Shown piece after piece: positions 14,327-17,591 of a DNA stretch of 17,591 nt. The position numbers and the translations under genes were made by a program. The notes under the pieces were generated by a model. That model was not told the DNA's origin. It saw only the letters and a program-made list of their open reading frames with translations, and did not search any database. Source of the stretch: DATLHO01 sp035539855 (GTDB taxonomy: Bacteria; Bacteroidota; Ignavibacteria; OLB7). Every line of letters starts with the position of its first letter. Position 1 is the first letter of the stretch. Location of the stretch: NCBI GenBank assembly GCA_035539855.1, contig DATLHO010000327.1, forward strand, positions 1 through 17,591. The letters are read 5' to 3'.

Positions 14327-15109
14327 TCAGCGCTCGAACGCGCCGATGACGTCGAGTCGGGTGATGTCGTCGACGGTTTCCTCGAACAGGCGCACGGCCT
14401 CGGCCTGGCGCTCGAGAATGCCGGCGCCATCCGAGGGCGTCGCGAGCCACTCGATCATCGAATACGTCCCGGCAGGCAGGTCGAACTGCAGATAGCGCGT
14501 CCCGAAGTCGAAGCGCTCGGGAGCATACCGGATGCGCAACGCGTCGACCAGCGGACGGAGCGTGATCATCTGGTAACTCGTCGCCGCCTCGACGAGCGAC
14601 CCGCGATGCACCGCCTTGGTCACGAGGTTCTGAAAGAGGGGGAACCGCTCCCGCAAATCGGCAAGCCGGGCGCGCATCCGCTGGGCGAGCGCTGCCCGGT
14701 CGAGAGTCGCCGGTTGGACGATCTTCCCGCGATCGAACAGGATCAGCGGCATGCCGTGACGCTCGGGCTCGAGAAACCGCTGCGGGTTGCTCAGGCGCAT
14801 CACCGAGTAATCGACCATCAGTGTGGGCTCGACGTCACGCAGCCGGTAGAACGACTGGTCGAATCCATGCCAGGTCGGTTGCGGAATGCGGAGCCTGATC
14901 TCGATCGGCGAGAGCGCCTCGAGCGTGCGCTCGACGAGCCCGAACGCATCCTCGACGTGCTCGTCGTCGACCACCGTCGAAAGATCGATGTCGGACCACC
15001 GATCGGTGCGACCCGTCGCGTCGCTGCCCGCCAGCCAGGCCGCGTGCGCGAACGGCGCCGCGGCAAGCGTCGCATGTAGTGCGTCGATGATCGTCGATCG
15101 GTCGAGCAT
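14327..15109 (-). CDS. Nucleotidyltransferase-fold protein
   Basis: A 260-residue protein with the pol-beta-type nucleotidyltransferase signature G28-S29 ... S39-D40-I41-D42 (GSDATGRTDRWSDIDL) and a plausible third carboxylate at D100 (LMVDYSV). The fold transfers NMP to a small molecule or protein. A mainly helical C-terminal half (about 130-260) recalls aminoglycoside adenylyltransferases and related uncharacterised enzymes, but no specific resistance motif can be claimed. No HEPN-type partner lies next to it, so a MNT/HEPN toxin-antitoxin pair is not supported. The ATG at 15109 (MLDRST) starts just before the domain; earlier in-frame ATGs would add a basic, unstructured extension. No Shine-Dalgarno is seen. 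It is on the same strand as the genes on either side, but gaps of 106 and 156 bases suggest separate transcription. Confidence 0.82.
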   Translation of the reverse strand: MLDRSTIIDALHATLAAAPFAHAAWLAGSDATGRTDRWSDIDLSTVVDDEHVEDAFGLVERTLEALSPIEIRLRIPQPTWHGFDQSFYRLRDVEPTLMVDYSVMRLSNPQRFLEPERHGMPLILFDRGKIVQPATLDRAALAQRMRARLADLRERFPLFQNLVTKAVHRGSLVEAATSYQMITLRPLVDALRIRYAPERFDFGTRYLQFDLPAGTYSMIEWLATPSDGAGILERQAEAVRLFEETVDDITRLDVIGAFER

Positions 15110-15149
15110 GATCTGTCGGGACGAAGCTAGCGATGTGGGTGCGGAAGGG

Positions 15150-15167
15150 CGGACCGCCTGCGGTCCG
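15150..15167 (-). terminator. Short hairpin downstream of the FdhF/YdeP-like gene
   Basis: CGGACCGC and GCGGTCCG form a perfect 8-bp inverted repeat with a CT centre (7 bp once a tetraloop is allowed), about 100 bases after the minus-strand stop at 15266 and 40 bases before the nucleotidyltransferase start. It could be a terminator or an operator for the latter. No T-run follows. Confidence 0.35.
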
Positions 15168-15265
15168 GTCGGGAGTGCGCGGCAAAATACGACTGCGACC
15201 GACCTCGAGCGAACGGGGTGCGAGGTGTTCCGGGGCAAGTGCGATTGCGATCGGAGCTTAGGGCT

Positions 15266-17464
15266 CTACGCGGACTCTTCGACGCGCACTCTCACGTTCT
15301 TGTACGACGGCGTGCCGCTCTTCGGGTCGACGTGTGTGGCGACGAGAACGTTGGCCTCCGGGTAGTACATCGCCGCACAGCCGCGGGCGATGTCGAAGGC
15401 CGCTACGCGAATATCCCCCATTATGCCGGCCGACGAGCTGACCCGCACCCGCGCACCTTCGACGAGGCCCATCGCCGCGATATCGCTCTCGTTCATGAGG
15501 ATTACGTCGCGCGTCGCCTGATTGCGATAGCGATCGTGCTCCTCGTAGACGACGGTGTTGAACTGCCCCTCGCTGCGGATGGTCATCAGCCGCAGCTCGC
15601 GCTCGCCGAGAGGATCCTCCGGCGTCGCGATGTCGAGAAAGCGCGCCCGACCATCGGCGGTCGCAAACGTCGGCGTGTGCCGCACACGCCCGTCGACGTG
15701 GAACTCCGCCTTCGACTCGCCGAGCGTGCCGACGTCACGGTAGCCCGGCACGACGTCGGCCATGACGCGACGGATCGCGTCGTGATCGCGCAGCGCGCCG
15801 AAGTCGATCGGTCCGCCGGAGGGCAGGAGGCGTGCTCCGATCGAGCAGATGATCTCCACCTCGCTTCGCATCTCGCCGGGCGGTGGCTTCATGCGTCCCT
15901 CGGAGAGCCGCACGAAGCTGAACATGCTCTCCTGCGTCGTCGCCTCGAGCTCTTCGTCTCGCACGACGGTCGGCAGGATGATCGACTCGCCGCCGTCGCG
16001 CGACGGGCGCACGCAGACGTGACCCTGGTTGAGCTTCGTATTGATGTGCACCGTCAGGCCGATGTTCGAGAGGGCGCGGCCCGCGTAGCCGAGGTCGGGA
16101 TTCGCCGCGTAGAAGTTGCCGCCCATCAGCAGCGCGACGTCGACCTCGCCTCGATGCGCCGCGTGCACCGATCCGATCGAGTCCATCCCGGTCCATTCCG
16201 GCGCGACGAGACCGTACATCGTTCGCATCGCCTCGAGGAATCCGGTCTTGAGTTCCGGCGCGAATCCCATCGAGCCGATGCCCTGCACGTTGGAGTGTCC
16301 GCGGATCGGCAGCAGCCCCGCGTGCGGCCGGCCGACCATCCCGCGCGCCAGGGCGAGATTCGTGATCGCCGCGACGTTGTCGGTGCCGTGCTCGTGGTGG
16401 GTGATGCCCATCGCCCACATGAAGATCGCGTTGCGGGAGCCAGCGTACAGCCGGCCGATCGTCTCGATCGTCGCGCGCTCGACGCCGGCGTTGGCGGCGA
16501 GATCGTCGAGCGACTCTGCCTCGAGCGACGCGACGATCGCCTCGAACCCGTTGGTGTGTCTCTCGATGAACCCGCGATCGATCGCGCCCTCGGCGATGAC
16601 CACTTTCAGGAGTCCCTTCAGCAGCGCGATGTCGCCGCCGATGCGCGGCATGACGTAGTGGTCGGAGACCTGTGAGCCGAACAGGAGGGACCCGGGAAGC
16701 GACGGGATGTTGAAGCGATCGAGTCCGGTCTCGCGCAGCGGGTTGACGACGACGACGATGCCGCCGCGCGCGCGGATGCGCACGAGCTGCGTGATCAGGC
16801 GCGGGTGATTGCTCGCGGGGTTGGCGCCGACGAGCAGGACGAAGTCCGCATGCTCGACGTCGTCGAGCGTGACCGTCGCGGTGCCGGTGCCGAGCGCGGC
16901 ACCGAGTCCGACGCCGCTGGCCTGGTGGCAGTAGTAGCTGCAGTTGTTGACGTTGTTGGTGCCGTAGACGCGGGCGAGCCACTGCAGGAGGAACGCGGCT
17001 TCGTTGCTGCTGCGACCCGACGAGTAGAAGAAAGCCCGGCGCGGATCGGTCGCGCGCAGGGCCGCGGCGATACGGTCGAGCGCGGCATCCCAGGAGATCG
17101 GCCGGTAGTGCGTGTCGCCGGCGCGCAGCGAGACCGGATGCGCGAGGCGGCCGAGGTTCTCGAGCTCGCGCGGCGTCAGGCGTGCAAGCTCGTCGACGGC
17201 ATGGCGCTCGAAGAAGTCGCGTGCGATCGGCGGCTGCATGTCGTGCGCCATCGCCTGGACGCTCTTCTTGCAGAACTCCAGATGGTGTCCCTTCTCGTTG
17301 GTCATGCCGCCCTGCTGCCCGCCCATGCCGACCGCGCAGGTCTTGCACGTGTTCCTCGAGAACATGCGGCGCCAGAACGCGACGGGTCCGCCGTACGCCC
17401 GCAGCGACTGGTCGAGACTGTATTTGATGGCGGCCCAGCCGCCGCCGGAACGAACCTTGGACAT
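15266..17464 (-). CDS. FdhF/YdeP-family molybdopterin oxidoreductase
   Basis: A complete 732-residue protein of the formate-dehydrogenase-H-like FdhF/YdeP family, close in size to E. coli YdeP (759). It has an N-terminal cysteine set, C40-x2-C43 ... C65 (CKTCAVGMGGQQGGMTNE then FCKKS), likely iron-sulfur ligands; then the molybdopterin oxidoreductase core (about 115-600) with the NNCSYYCHQAS segment, where C179-H180 occupies the place of the Mo-ligand Cys/SeCys in formate dehydrogenases; and a C-terminal molybdopterin-dinucleotide-binding domain (about 620-732). There is no Tat signal, so it should be cytoplasmic. Members are linked to formate or acid-stress metabolism in E. coli, but the substrate is not proven. 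No FdhD or electron-transfer partner is encoded in the window. The ATG at 17464 (MSKVRSGGGW) fits the family N-terminus; upstream in-frame codons look non-coding. Confidence 0.93.
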   Translation of the reverse strand: MSKVRSGGGWAAIKYSLDQSLRAYGGPVAFWRRMFSRNTCKTCAVGMGGQQGGMTNEKGHHLEFCKKSVQAMAHDMQPPIARDFFERHAVDELARLTPRELENLGRLAHPVSLRAGDTHYRPISWDAALDRIAAALRATDPRRAFFYSSGRSSNEAAFLLQWLARVYGTNNVNNCSYYCHQASGVGLGAALGTGTATVTLDDVEHADFVLLVGANPASNHPRLITQLVRIRARGGIVVVVNPLRETGLDRFNIPSLPGSLLFGSQVSDHYVMPRIGGDIALLKGLLKVVIAEGAIDRGFIERHTNGFEAIVASLEAESLDDLAANAGVERATIETIGRLYAGSRNAIFMWAMGITHHEHGTDNVAAITNLALARGMVGRPHAGLLPIRGHSNVQGIGSMGFAPELKTGFLEAMRTMYGLVAPEWTGMDSIGSVHAAHRGEVDVALLMGGNFYAANPDLGYAGRALSNIGLTVHINTKLNQGHVCVRPSRDGGESIILPTVVRDEELEATTQESMFSFVRLSEGRMKPPPGEMRSEVEIICSIGARLLPSGGPIDFGALRDHDAIRRVMADVVPGYRDVGTLGESKAEFHVDGRVRHTPTFATADGRARFLDIATPEDPLGERELRLMTIRSEGQFNTVVYEEHDRYRNQATRDVILMNESDIAAMGLVEGARVRVSSSAGIMGDIRVAAFDIARGCAAMYYPEANVLVATHVDPKSGTPSYKNVRVRVEESA

Positions 17465-17591
17465 AATCGGGAGTGAATGGAGAGACGAAAGGTACGACGG
17501 CGTTCGCGACGAATCCGCGCGCGCTTGCATTCGAGCGATCGCGCCGTATATTCGCCGGCGCCCACCCCAGCCCCCTCCCAAACCCCCAGGT
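17465..17591 (-). other. Upstream region of the FdhF/YdeP-like gene, to window edge
   Basis: These 127 bases precede the minus-strand oxidoreductase gene. A small A+T island reads GAATATACGG on the minus strand (around 17544-17553), about 80 bases before the ATG, and could be a -10-type element, but no partner -35 is convincing. A C-rich run lies at the window edge. Nothing else was recognised. Confidence 0.3.

Noticed and set aside
14327..15109. MNT/HEPN-type toxin-antitoxin pair
   Set aside because: There is no small helical HEPN partner with an RxxxxH motif on either side, and the protein is longer than a minimal MNT antitoxin.
15218..16675. Plus-strand 485-codon open frame opposite the FdhF/YdeP-like gene
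   Set aside because: It is a shadow frame; the minus-strand protein matches a known family from start to stop.
12911..17464. Mobile or defence island on the minus strand
   Set aside because: There is no integrase, transposase, direct repeat pair or tRNA, and base composition matches the rest of the window; all four genes are complete metabolic or unknown enzymes.

Overview
The window looks like ordinary chromosomal DNA from a G+C-rich, non-model Gram-negative-type bacterium. By eye it is roughly two-thirds G+C, with strong G/C preference at third codon positions, which leaves long empty shadow frames opposite most genes. The best guess for phylum is Gemmatimonadota. This rests on how the SucD, PBP2 and FdhF/YdeP-like proteins read, on the sucD-(rhodanese)-ndk order, and on secreted proteins without close model-organism relatives. 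It is an impression and has not been tested by a search. Few starts have a clear Shine-Dalgarno sequence. I saw no rRNA, tRNA, CRISPR array, insertion sequence, integrase or phage gene.

Layout. (1) Minus strand, 1-1938: penicillin-binding protein 2 (mrdA), cut off at its C-terminus by the window edge. (2) A 314-base divergent intergenic region. (3) Plus strand, 2253-4462: sucD with an unusual Ala/Lys/Pro tail, a single-domain rhodanese, and ndk. Succinyl-CoA synthetase makes NTP by substrate-level phosphorylation and Ndk equilibrates the NTP pools; sucC is not in the window. (4) Plus strand, 4667-6972: two exported proteins of unknown function, one with a cleavable signal peptide and one lipoprotein, which look like diverged paralogues. 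(5) Plus strand, 7062-9686: a membrane-anchored protein with a long Ser/Arg/Gly/Asp linker, two GAF domains and a degenerate GGDEF domain. (6) Plus strand, 9863-12820: RNase R with all four catalytic aspartates and a very long low-complexity C-terminal tail. (7) A perfect 14-bp hairpin separates RNase R from a convergent minus-strand group: DinB-like protein, two-domain VOC protein (only 2 bp from dinB), a lone nucleotidyltransferase, and a complete FdhF/YdeP-type molybdopterin oxidoreductase.

The main unusual theme is low-complexity sequence added to otherwise conventional proteins. SucD carries a histone-H1-like tail built from 27-30 bp units. RNase R carries two separate 15-bp (pentapeptide) arrays. 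The neighbouring GAF/GGDEF protein carries a pentapeptide array with nearly the same consensus, [S/A/T]-x-R-G-[D/E]. I found no convincing new defence or mobile system. The shared pentads in adjacent proteins, the SucD tail, and the GGDEF domain that lost its active site but kept its I-site are the points most worth following up.
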